From the NCBI GenBank assembly GCA_021740905.1, contig JAIOYV010000075.1, positions 1 through 34,029 on the forward strand: a stretch of 34,029 nt of DNA, given 5' to 3'. A model generated the notes under the pieces. That model was not told the origin of the DNA. It saw only the letters and a list, made by a program, of their open reading frames with translations, and made no database searches. Source of the DNA: Bacteroidales bacterium (GTDB taxonomy: Bacteria > Bacteroidota > Bacteroidia > Bacteroidales > M50B96). The position numbers were made by a program, and so were the translations under genes. Positions 22,084 through 30,420 of this stretch are shown here, piece by piece; position 1 is the first letter of the stretch; each line of letters opens with the position of its first letter.

Positions 22084-25000
22084 ATGAAAAAGACCGGATT
22101 ATCATTTCTTCTTTTAATAATTCTGATTGGCATATCCAGTCTTTCAGGTTTTGCTTTTTCACATAGTAAATCAAAAGGAAGCAGTTGTGAGACAAGCCTG
22201 GCATCCTATCCTATTGTAGAAATTGCTGAAATCCCCTGCCATAACTTCGGGTTTGTCCAAACAGCCCCGCCTACCGGGTTAAAAGTTTCGAACTTGTCGA
22301 AAGATTGCACCCCAGATAAAAAACAGTATACCGTACTATTCGAAATTTCAGGAGGGAACCCGGCCGCCTATTCAGTGATCGACAAATCAACAGGCAAAAA
22401 AACAGGGTCTTTGTTTGGGGGCTTTTTCGAAAGCAATTTGATTGCTGCCGGAAAGCCCTATTCATTTTTAATATCTGATGGAAGTGGCACTGAGCCTATT
22501 TTAGTTGAAGGCACTCATAGCTGTGGGCAAGCACCATCTGTGCCAGTAGACCCTATCCCTGAAAAAATAGAGGACAAAAAACCAAAGGCCGTACCCGAAG
22601 CAGGTAAGCAAGCCCCCGGAAAAGAAGTAGTCAAGCCAGCCTCAACAAATATTCCTATATCAAGTAGTAATTCTGTGGCAGCTACCGCGAAAAAAGAAAT
22701 CAGCGAAAAGGATTACCCCCCAATTAAGATATTCAACCTTTCGAGGAGTTGTGTAGAAAATAAAGGGACTTATTCGGTATTTTTTGAAATTTCGGGCGGG
22801 AACCCCGATGGTTATGTAGTAACCGACAATGCAACCGGCAAAGCAACCGGCTCTTTGTTTTTTAGTTTTTTTGAAAGCGATCCGATCCCATCGGGAACCG
22901 CCTATTCCTATTCCATTTTTGATACCAATGGGTCGGCCAAAGTTTTGGTCGAGGGATCGCGCGATTGTGGCGGAAGCCTTGTAAATAAAACAGGTACAGG
23001 ATCAAATCAGCTTGCTGGGAATGAGCAAAAAACCAAACAGAAACCAACTATAACTACCCCCACAAAGACGACAACCGCAGTAACTCCTGCAAAGGGCACA
23101 AACTCCTCCAACAAGCCAGATCTTCCTATTGAAATAAAGTACAGCAACAATACGATTCAGCATGTTTTAAAAGTGAGGAACCTTTCTAAGAACTGCACGG
23201 ATGATGGAGCCAATTACATGCTTCTTTTTGAAATAACCGGTGGCATCCCTTCTGCCTATAGGGTTATCGACAATTCAACCAGAAAGCCAACAGGCTCCTT
23301 GCTTGCCGGCTTTTTCGAAAGCGATTTGATCCCCTCAGGGGAGGCCTTTTCGTACTCTATTTTTGATACCAACGGATCCGATACAACCATCATTAAAGGG
23401 AGCCACTCTTGTGGGAAACAATCGAAATTGGCCAACTTTTTTTCCAAAGGAAAGAAAAAGGATAAACCAGAGAAGAAAAATAAGGAATCGAAGAAGGCTA
23501 TGAATTCAGACTATGCAGCAAGCCTTTTTGCCGATGATCCCGGGTATGACGAATTATCTATTTTTATTGATGTCCCCCCGGTTGGAGGAGGAGAGATTGA
23601 TGTGGTAATAAAAGACCAGGACGTTTATTTGCCAATAGTCGACCTTTTCGATTTTCTAAAAGTCAAGAATGTACCTTCGCATGGTTTGGATTCCATTTCC
23701 GGGTTCTTTATCAACCAGACAGCTACCTTTGTGATCGACAGGATCAACAACAAGATTGAGTATGATGGTAATGTGTATGAACTTAAACCCGACGACCTGA
23801 TCCGTACAGATTGGAACCTATATCTTAATGGAGATGTTTTGGGCGAAGTATTCGGGCTTAATTGTAAATTCAGTTTTAGGAATATGTCTGTAAAAGTTCT
23901 TACAAAACTCGAATTGCCTGTGATCCGTGAAATGCGCCGGGCCGAAATGCGCCAAAATCTGAAACATCTCACAGGCGAAATAAAAACGGACACTACCATA
24001 AAACGGAGATACCCATTCTTCTATCTGGGCGTGGCCGATTGGTCGGCAAATATTACAGAGCAGGTCAACCAGCGATCGGAAGCACGGTTAAACCTGAGCC
24101 TGGGTTCGGTAATAGCCGGTGGGGAAGCTTCGGCCAGTTTGAATTACAACAGCCATAGCGAATTTACCGAAAAGCAGCAATATTATTTATGGCGGCGTGT
24201 GAACAACGACCGAAAGGTGCTTCGCCAGGTTAAGGCTGGAAAAATCGCTCCAGGTGCCATATCTTCCATTTTCAACCCGGTTGTCGGAGCGCAGATCACA
24301 AATACCCCTACCACTTTCAGGAGGTCGTTTGGATCGTACACCCTAAGCGACATGACCGAGCCAGGTTGGATTGTAGAACTCTATGTGAACAATGTCATGA
24401 TTGACTATGTGAAGGCTGATGCGGCAGGTTTTTTCAGCTTTGAGGTACCGCTTGTTTATGGAAATTCGCTGGTCAGATTAAAATTTTATGGGCCTTGGGG
24501 CGAAGAGCGAACACGCGAACAAAATGTTACAATCCCATTCAGTTTCATCCCAGTAAATCAACTTGAGTATACCCTGAGCGCAGGTGTGGTGGAAGATACT
24601 ATCCATAGCCGGTTCTCGAAAGCTAGTATAAACTACGGATTGGCACGTAGAATAACACTGGGTGCCGGAGTGGAATATTTATCCAGTGTCACAACAGGCC
24701 CCATAATGCCCTATATGACCGGTACTTTCAGGGTGGCCTCAAACATTTTGCTGATGGGAGAATACAATCATGGTATAAGGTCGCGGGGTTCGCTTAGCTA
24801 TCGCTTGCCATCGAGTATCCAGATAAACATCGACTATTCGAAATACGACGAGGGCCAAAAGGCCATTAACTACAGCTACCTCGAAGAGCGCAAGATCTCA
24901 GTTTCAGCCCCTATCCGCCTACATCATTTTAATGCCTATAACCGGATATCCATCAGCCAGCTGGTTTTGCCGACTACAAAATTCACCAACTCCGAGTGGT

Positions 25001-26043
25001 TGTTTTCGGGATCGCTGTACAAGATGAACATGAACATTACCACGTATGCCTTTTTTATTCCCAAAAACAATCCTTATGTGTATAGCTTTTACGCCCTGTC
25101 GTACCGCCTCCCGCGCGACTATACGATAAGTGCACAGGTGCAATATGGCTATGGCGACAATAAATTGATTTCATCGAAAGTTGGGATGGAAAAGCGTGTG
25201 TTTAAACATGGCTTCTTGCAATTGTCGTACGAGCAGAATTATAAAAGCAACCTGTACATGGGCGAAATAGGATTCCGGTACGATTTTGATTTTGCACAAA
25301 CAGGCTTCTCGTCACGACAAAGCGAAAATGCCACAACGTTGGTCCAATATGCAAGGGGCAGTTTGATTTACGACCGTAAAACGAAATACCTCGATGCGGA
25401 CAAACTCTCAAGTGTCTCCAAAGGCGGCATTACTTTTATCCCCTTTATCGATAAAAACGGGAACGGTAAACTGGACGATGGTGAACCCAGGGTGTCGGGG
25501 TTGAACCTCCGCACTACTGGTGGTCGCATTGAAAGAAGCGAAAAGGATACAATGATCAGGGTGGTGGGCCTCGAACCCTACACCGAATATTTTATCAGTC
25601 TCGACCAGAACAGCCTCGATAACATAGCCTGGCGGTTGAAATACAAAACATTGACCGTAGCCGTAGTGCCGAATATGTTAAAAACCATTGAGGTGCCAAT
25701 ATATGTTGTGGGCGAGGCTGCGGGTACGGTAATGATGGAAAAGAAAGGAGAACTGTATGGCCTTTCGCGGGTAATCGTAAATTTCTATGATAAGGACAAT
25801 AATTTTGTTGGCAAAACGCTCTCGGAGGATGATGGGTATTTCAGCTATTTTGGACTTGAACCTGGGCCCTACACGGCCAGGGTTGACGAGAAACAGCTTG
25901 GCAAACTGAACATGGAGGCCAAACCCTCCATGGCCAAATTTAAAGTTGCCTCGGTATTGGATGGCGACTATGTGGATGGAATGGATTTCGTAATAGAAAT
26001 TAAAACCAGGGAAGAGGCCGAAGTGACAGATGATGAGGAATAA
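22084..26043 (+). CDS. Usher-like outer-membrane protein with N-terminal repeats
   Basis: From ATG 22084 the protein is 1,319 residues with a standard signal peptide (MKKTGLSFLLLIILIG..., end about GFAFS). The frame stays open back to 21862, but that extension would bury the signal. Three tandem modules of about 85 residues (22270-23420) share NLSKxC, FEISGGNPxxY, TGSL, FFESD, AYSYSIFDTNGS and SxxCG, joined by Lys/Pro/Thr linkers. After an acidic segment comes an usher-like N-terminal domain (SIFIDVPPVGGGEIDVV..., about 23550-23930). A beta-barrel follows, containing a plug-like E-set region at about 24360-24540 with PGWIVELYVNNVMIDYV, GFFSFEVPL and GPWGEER, much as in TcfC/CooC-type ushers. 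The end (25420-26000) has two carboxypeptidase-regulatory/SdrD-like folds. Role: pore that receives chaperone-subunit complexes. At about 1,319 residues it is longer than typical ushers (about 800-900) because of the added modules. Confidence 0.75.
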   Translation: MKKTGLSFLLLIILIGISSLSGFAFSHSKSKGSSCETSLASYPIVEIAEIPCHNFGFVQTAPPTGLKVSNLSKDCTPDKKQYTVLFEISGGNPAAYSVIDKSTGKKTGSLFGGFFESNLIAAGKPYSFLISDGSGTEPILVEGTHSCGQAPSVPVDPIPEKIEDKKPKAVPEAGKQAPGKEVVKPASTNIPISSSNSVAATAKKEISEKDYPPIKIFNLSRSCVENKGTYSVFFEISGGNPDGYVVTDNATGKATGSLFFSFFESDPIPSGTAYSYSIFDTNGSAKVLVEGSRDCGGSLVNKTGTGSNQLAGNEQKTKQKPTITTPTKTTTAVTPAKGTNSSNKPDLPIEIKYSNNTIQHVLKVRNLSKNCTDDGANYMLLFEITGGIPSAYRVIDNSTRKPTGSLLAGFFESDLIPSGEAFSYSIFDTNGSDTTIIKGSHSCGKQSKLANFFSKGKKKDKPEKKNKESKKAMNSDYAASLFADDPGYDELSIFIDVPPVGGGEIDVVIKDQDVYLPIVDLFDFLKVKNVPSHGLDSISGFFINQTATFVIDRINNKIEYDGNVYELKPDDLIRTDWNLYLNGDVLGEVFGLNCKFSFRNMSVKVLTKLELPVIREMRRAEMRQNLKHLTGEIKTDTTIKRRYPFFYLGVADWSANITEQVNQRSEARLNLSLGSVIAGGEASASLNYNSHSEFTEKQQYYLWRRVNNDRKVLRQVKAGKIAPGAISSIFNPVVGAQITNTPTTFRRSFGSYTLSDMTEPGWIVELYVNNVMIDYVKADAAGFFSFEVPLVYGNSLVRLKFYGPWGEERTREQNVTIPFSFIPVNQLEYTLSAGVVEDTIHSRFSKASINYGLARRITLGAGVEYLSSVTTGPIMPYMTGTFRVASNILLMGEYNHGIRSRGSLSYRLPSSIQINIDYSKYDEGQKAINYSYLEERKISVSAPIRLHHFNAYNRISISQLVLPTTKFTNSEWLFSGSLYKMNMNITTYAFFIPKNNPYVYSFYALSYRLPRDYTISAQVQYGYGDNKLISSKVGMEKRVFKHGFLQLSYEQNYKSNLYMGEIGFRYDFDFAQTGFSSRQSENATTLVQYARGSLIYDRKTKYLDADKLSSVSKGGITFIPFIDKNGNGKLDDGEPRVSGLNLRTTGGRIERSEKDTMIRVVGLEPYTEYFISLDQNSLDNIAWRLKYKTLTVAVVPNMLKTIEVPIYVVGEAAGTVMMEKKGELYGLSRVIVNFYDKDNNFVGKTLSEDDGYFSYFGLEPGPYTARVDEKQLGKLNMEAKPSMAKFKVASVLDGDYVDGMDFVIEIKTREEAEVTDDEE
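22270..23420 (+). repeat. Three Cys-bearing repeats at the usher N-terminus
   Basis: Modules lie at about 22275-22530, 22730-22975 and 23170-23420. Each opens with NLSK/R plus a Cys and closes with a CG pair, so a disulfide within each module is likely in the periplasm. Linkers between them are rich in Lys, Pro and Thr. No known usher carries this arrangement that I recall. Confidence 0.7.
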
Positions 26044-26107
26044 TTTTCACCTCTCCAAGGTGTTCATTGACCGAAAATAATTCTATTGAAATAAACAAAA
26101 TGAACAA

Positions 26108-27598
26108 TTACCGTTTTACCCACTTTCCCGAATGAACTGCCCTTCCATTTTTTTGAATTGAATAGATGTACGTGCCAGGCAGGAAAAGGGCTGTAAGGAT
26201 TTCCTGCTCCCGTCCTGTTATTTTCTGTCTCAATACTTCGCGGCCTGCCATATCGTGCAATAGTAAGTCAGCCCCGGTGAAGTTTTGGTAGCAAACCAAT
26301 TTGAAATAATCCTGGCCGGGATTGGGGAACACTTGTGCTGCAAGCTTGCCAGCTGGGAATTCCATTATTTTGGAATAAAATCCATTGTAACCAAACTTAT
26401 ACAAAGCAATATCTCGATTGGGTATTGAATCAAGTAGACAATGTTTTGAGCAGGAAACAATAAAACCATCGTCAATATCCATAACTTGGGACATTACGAA
26501 TACAGTATCAGGATGCGAAATGCTTTGTTTCCATATTAAATCAAAATCATCGTCCAATCTCCTGATATCCATCTTACATGGAAAGTCATAGAATCCATCA
26601 TCAACTGAATCATTATCCGAAATATGTATGGAACTAATTGAGCCTAAAATATAACCACCTGAATCCAGTTCAATAATGGGGTCTATATAAGCCAAATTAT
26701 CATCCTCATTTAATTCTCCATAATGCAATATTGAAAAGTTCAAAAAATTAAATGTAGTTTCAGTGGTAATAATTCCTATTTGGGGTTTAAATGTTATTGG
26801 ATAAGTTGGCCAATACTGGCCGATTAGCTTAATAGTCATACTGTCGATCCAGAAATAATTCGTCGAGACGGGAAGATCACAATCCATTAGACCAGCCGGA
26901 CTACTCCAAAAATTATGGAAGTTTGTATCTACCTTCATAACCTCTCCAAATCCAAGCAGGTAGTAGGCGTCTTCGTTAGGGATTTCCATAATATTGCATC
27001 CGCCACCAAATCCAGGGACAAGAGTGTACAATGTATCGCAATACTGGTCAATCCTAAAAACGCGCGCGCCGATTACATGGGGGCCGAATGATTTTACCCC
27101 AGAAACATTGATATAAAATCTATTGTTAACGAATTTAGGATAATTTTTAGTAATAATGTGAAATTCAGTGCCAAATTCCTTTTCAGCAATTATTTGTAAA
27201 TTTGAATTCAGTTTTTTGATATTAATACGCCCGAAATCTATCGAATTGCCTTGAAAGAAGGTTATACAGTAAAAAAAGCTATCGGGGGCAAGTAGAAAGT
27301 GGTTCCCCATCGAATTAGTAGTTTCCAAAGCAATGCTATCTAATATTTCACCAGTATTAGTGGCTTTAATAATAATTGAATTATTTGAAAACCAGGATGT
27401 ATTTGATTCTAAAATCCAGGGTGTATTTATTTCTAGCAAATAATAAGAAAAATAAATTTCCTTGTTGTAATAATGCATCTCGCCCATCCATTCATTCATG
27501 GGAGTATTGTTGCTATTATAGATCACTTGGCTGTATATATCCTCAGAAATTAAAACCATGTATACAATGACCACAAGAAAGTACTTGATTGTTTTCAT
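26108..27598 (-). CDS. Secreted T9SS cargo protein of unknown function
   Basis: From ATG 27598 the product is 496 residues with a signal peptide (MKTIKYFLVVIVYMVLIS..., end IYSQ). A longer frame to 27712 would put 38 residues before the signal and is unlikely. The C-terminal 75 or so residues are a classic T9SS type A sorting domain: VFPNPGQDYFKL, then LLHDMAGREVL, then LPGTYIYSI and WVKR. The 400-residue body has recurring short beta-strand patterns with Asp, Gly and aromatic residues that could fold as a beta-propeller, but I recognise no family. It is convergent with the usher gene (64 bp between stops), so it is a separate unit. Confidence 0.8.
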   Translation of the reverse strand: MKTIKYFLVVIVYMVLISEDIYSQVIYNSNNTPMNEWMGEMHYYNKEIYFSYYLLEINTPWILESNTSWFSNNSIIIKATNTGEILDSIALETTNSMGNHFLLAPDSFFYCITFFQGNSIDFGRINIKKLNSNLQIIAEKEFGTEFHIITKNYPKFVNNRFYINVSGVKSFGPHVIGARVFRIDQYCDTLYTLVPGFGGGCNIMEIPNEDAYYLLGFGEVMKVDTNFHNFWSSPAGLMDCDLPVSTNYFWIDSMTIKLIGQYWPTYPITFKPQIGIITTETTFNFLNFSILHYGELNEDDNLAYIDPIIELDSGGYILGSISSIHISDNDSVDDGFYDFPCKMDIRRLDDDFDLIWKQSISHPDTVFVMSQVMDIDDGFIVSCSKHCLLDSIPNRDIALYKFGYNGFYSKIMEFPAGKLAAQVFPNPGQDYFKLVCYQNFTGADLLLHDMAGREVLRQKITGREQEILTALFLPGTYIYSIQKNGRAVHSGKWVKR

Positions 27599-27925
27599 AA
27601 AATTTAGTTTTAATAGTGAATTATTGCACTGGAAGAATAACAATCCGAAGATATTCTCTACAAACAGAGGGTTTCGCAGCTTATACTTGTATATGGTGAC
27701 AAAATGAACCATTATAATCCATTTAATTGGTAAAGCAAATTTATGAAGTATTTTTGAATTAAAATACCTGGGGATGAAATTTTAATGGAATTTTAATCTG
27801 GGTTGTAGAAACTGTATTTGGCTTAAAATATTTGAATGTTTGTCCGCAGTACGGATAATACTTTTATAAGACTTCAATTTCTGTAATAGTCATCCAATGA
27901 CTTTTTTAACTGGGGCTTATTTTAA
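27599..27925. other. Gap between tsaE and T9SS cargo gene
   Basis: Both flanking genes are leftward. On the minus strand TAAATTTG (27736-27743) matches the TAnnTTTG -7 consensus about 138 bp before the cargo gene start, but has no TTG at the -33 distance. No terminator hairpin with a U-run was found after the tsaE stop codon. Confidence 0.35.
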
Positions 27926-28345
27926 TCAGGCTACTTCAATATGCCGTGTCCCATCTTCAAGCTCGGTCACATAAATTTTCTGAATGGTTTCATCCAGGAT
28001 GCTTTCAATCTTTTCGGGCCATTCCATAAAGCAGTAGTTATTGCTACCGAGGTATTCCTCAATACCAAAATCGTAAGCCTCGGAGGGGTCTTCGATTCGG
28101 TACAAATCGAGATGGTACAACCATTGGCCCTTTTCGGTCTGGTACTCGTTCACTATGGCAAAAGTGGGGCTGTTCACCACATCCACAGCCCCAAGCCGTT
28201 TGCAGATGGCCTTTATAAATGTAGTCTTGCCAACACCCATTGCACCATAAAATGCAAACTGCTTTTTGTCATTGTAGGTTTCGAGGAGCCACTTCGCTGC
28301 ATCATCAAGGCCTGCAAGGGATTTTATTTGATATTGAGATTTCAC
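27926..28345 (-). CDS. tsaE: TsaE, tRNA t6A synthesis ATPase
   Basis: The 139-residue size is usual for TsaE. The Walker A loop GAMGVGKTT is at residues 34-42. The family marks SPTFAIVNEY, LYHLDLYRI and the late FMEWPEKI (Walker B-like/TsaE-specific) are in order. TsaE works with TsaB and TsaD to make N6-threonylcarbamoyladenosine at position 37 of ANN-decoding tRNAs in the cytoplasm. The start is GTG: an in-frame TAA lies two codons upstream and there is no other Met before the P-loop. It lies downstream of porX in the same direction, a pairing I recall from other Bacteroidota, with palindromic repeats in the 159-bp gap. Confidence 0.93.
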   Translation of the reverse strand: MKSQYQIKSLAGLDDAAKWLLETYNDKKQFAFYGAMGVGKTTFIKAICKRLGAVDVVNSPTFAIVNEYQTEKGQWLYHLDLYRIEDPSEAYDFGIEEYLGSNNYCFMEWPEKIESILDETIQKIYVTELEDGTRHIEVA

Positions 28346-28351
28346 TTTTTA

Positions 28352-28393
28352 GTTGCTGATTACTGGTTGCTGGTTACTGGTTGCTGGGTTCAG
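28352..28393. repeat. Three 14-nt direct repeats
   Basis: Units at 28352, 28366 and 28380 follow GTTGCTGRTTACTG; the third ends GGTTCAG. They abut the palindrome at 28401. Similar 'ctggttgctggttac' strings are familiar from Bacteroidota intergenic DNA (recollection). Confidence 0.65.
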
Positions 28394-28400
28394 TTTCGGT

Positions 28401-28424
28401 AGAGACGCACGGCCGTGCGTCTCT
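28401..28424. repeat. 24-bp perfect palindrome between porX and tsaE
   Basis: The sequence from AGAGACGCAC to GTGCGTCTCT, centred on GGCC, equals its own reverse complement over 24 nt. It resembles the 'gtagagacg...cgtctctac' interspersed palindromes known from cyanobacteria and Bacteroidota. It lies about 80 bp past the porX stop codon and might also act as a terminator, although no U-run follows. Confidence 0.7.
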
Positions 28425-28504
28425 TCATTCGCCGATTGCCCACCGAGAACTTCCGATTGAGAACTGCCCCACTACTCTAAAGCTTCGTAGGGTAGACCTA
28501 CTGG

Positions 28505-30061
28505 TTAAGCTTTCGGTTTTAATACAATCAACGGGATAATCATTTCCTCCAATGATATGCCCCCATGCTGAAAGGTATTCTTATAATAATTTACGTAATA
28601 GTTGTAATTATTCGGGTAGGCAAAAAAGTCGTCTTTACGGGCAAAAACGTAGCTGGTGCTCACATTGCTTTTCGGGAGATAGGCCGTTTCTGGTTTCGTA
28701 ATGGCAAATACTTCCTTTGCTTTATAATTCAGGTTTCGTCCTGCTTTGTAGCGAAGATTTGTGGTTGTGTCCTTATCTCCAATAATTTTTATGGCATCGT
28801 TTACACGGATAGTCCCATGATCGGTGGTTAGGATTACCTTCACTTTTTTCTCTGCCGCTAATTTAAGAAAATCAAGCAATGCCGAATGTTCGAACCAGCT
28901 AAGGGTAATCGAACGATAGGCCGATTCGTCGCCGGCCAGTTCGCGAATCATTTCGCTGTCGGTGCGGGCGTGCGATAGCATATCTACGAAATTGTAGACC
29001 ACCACCGATAACTGGAAATTCATAAGGTGGTTGAAATTTTCGACCACTCTTTTCCCGTTTTTAAGGTTGGTTACCTTGTCGTAATGGACTTTGTATTTCT
29101 TGCCAAGGCGCTTAATTTGCTTTTCTAACAATTCCTCTTCGTGAAGGTTTTTGCCGCCTTCTTCATCATCGTTCAACCACAAATTGGGATAAAGCTTGGC
29201 TATCTCGGAAGGCATCAACCCTGAGAACATGGCATTGCGTGCATATTGTGTGGCTGTTGGAAGGATGCTGTAAAATAATTCTTCCTTTTCAACAGTAAAC
29301 AATTCCCGAATGGCAGGTTGCAGGATTTTCCACTGGTCGTAGCGAAGGTTGTCGATAAGGACCACAATCACATTCTCGTTTACATCCACATGAGGAAAAA
29401 CTTTGTGTTTGAATATGTCGGGCGATAAAAAAGGCCGGTCGCCAATGTCGCGGGTAAACCAATCGGTATAATTTTTTTCGATAAATCGGGCAAAGGTTGA
29501 ATTGGCTTCGGTCTTTTGCATCTTCAGCACTTCCTCCATCGACGAATCATTGGATCTGTCCAGCTCAAGTTCCCAGTAAACCAGTTTCTTGTACACCTCC
29601 ACCCAATCCTCGTAAGATAGGGAGTCGTTTATCATCATCCCAATCTTGCCAAATTCCGATTGATAATCAGAAGTTGTTTTACGGGTAATCAGCATTTTCT
29701 GGTCAATTATTTTTTTGATCGAAAGGAGTATCTGCTTCGGGTTTACAGGCTTAATAAGGTAGTCGGCAATCTTTGACCCGATGGCTTCGTCCATGATAGA
29801 TTCCTCTTCGCTCTTGGTAATCATCACAATGGGAAGTGCCGGGTAAATCCTTTTTATCTGTGTCAATGTTTCGAGGCCACTCAATCCGGGCATTTGTTCG
29901 TCGAGGAACACCACATCGAAACTTTCCTTTTGCACCATTTCAATAGCACTGTCGCCATTGTTTGTGGTTGACACGCTATGCCCTTTCGATTCCAGGAAAA
30001 GTACTTGTGGTTTTAAAAGATCGATTTCATCGTCGACCCAAAGCAATTTAATATTTGACAT
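28505..30061 (-). CDS. porX: PorX, T9SS response regulator with PglZ domain
   Basis: From ATG 30061 the product is 518 residues, starting MSNIKLLWVDDE; the frame extends six codons further, to 30079. The receiver domain (about 1-120) has the acidic pair D10/D11, phospho-acceptor D54 in VVFLDEQMPG, and the K of LIKPVNP. After a helical linker comes a PglZ/alkaline-phosphatase-like domain (about 205-518) with VVLIDNLRYDQW, PTATQYARNAMFSG carrying the likely catalytic Thr, and TTDHGT for metal binding. PorX is controlled with PorY and, through an ECF sigma factor, governs T9SS genes in Porphyromonas gingivalis; its PglZ domain has been reported to cleave oligonucleotides. No porY is seen nearby. 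It fits the two T9SS cargo genes in this window. Confidence 0.95.
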   Translation of the reverse strand: MSNIKLLWVDDEIDLLKPQVLFLESKGHSVSTTNNGDSAIEMVQKESFDVVFLDEQMPGLSGLETLTQIKRIYPALPIVMITKSEEESIMDEAIGSKIADYLIKPVNPKQILLSIKKIIDQKMLITRKTTSDYQSEFGKIGMMINDSLSYEDWVEVYKKLVYWELELDRSNDSSMEEVLKMQKTEANSTFARFIEKNYTDWFTRDIGDRPFLSPDIFKHKVFPHVDVNENVIVVLIDNLRYDQWKILQPAIRELFTVEKEELFYSILPTATQYARNAMFSGLMPSEIAKLYPNLWLNDDEEGGKNLHEEELLEKQIKRLGKKYKVHYDKVTNLKNGKRVVENFNHLMNFQLSVVVYNFVDMLSHARTDSEMIRELAGDESAYRSITLSWFEHSALLDFLKLAAEKKVKVILTTDHGTIRVNDAIKIIGDKDTTTNLRYKAGRNLNYKAKEVFAITKPETAYLPKSNVSTSYVFARKDDFFAYPNNYNYYVNYYKNTFQHGGISLEEMIIPLIVLKPKA

Positions 30062-30214
30062 AATTCTATTTTCGTTCAATTAAGATTAACATCCTATAAA
30101 CCTACTTATCCTTTTATTATTGCCGGATTCAGTTCAGCAATCTAATCAAATTAAACTGAAATCCTACTTCAATTTTTCAATTACACAGAATCAATAAAAA
30201 CAATTTTGTGGGTG

Positions 30215-30244
30215 CAAAATTACGATCCTTTCTGTTATCAACAA
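30215..30244 (-). promoter_or_regulatory. Predicted porX promoter
   Basis: On the minus strand TAATTTTG (30215-30222) fits the TAnnTTTG -7 element, and TTG at 30242-30244 lies 19 nt upstream, the spacing expected for the Bacteroidota primary sigma factor. Transcription from here would give a 5' leader of about 145 nt before ATG 30061. Confidence 0.5.
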
Positions 30245-30345
30245 GTACTCGTCGAATTGTTAATAACTTTTCATATTTTTTATGGCTCATTTTTAAACAG
30301 ATGAAAAGAGTTCCCGTATTTCAAGCAATGTAGATGCAGATTGGG

Positions 30346-30376
30346 TTGTTTTAATAGGCTCGAATTCGTATTTTTG
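30346..30376 (+). promoter_or_regulatory. Predicted promoter of the HU/SPOR gene
   Basis: TTG (30346-30348), 20 nt, then TATTTTTG (30369-30376) fits the TTTG-N19-21-TAnnTTTG pattern. It lies 45 bp before the TTG start at 30421 and is divergent from the predicted porX promoter. Confidence 0.5.
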
Positions 30377-30420
30377 TTCAAAGACTTAAACTTTGTCAAA
30401 TTAAATAATTTACAGGTACA

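Noticed and set aside
27941-28402. 153-residue rightward ORF opposite tsaE
   Set aside because: Antisense to a well-recognised conserved gene and runs into the palindromic repeats.
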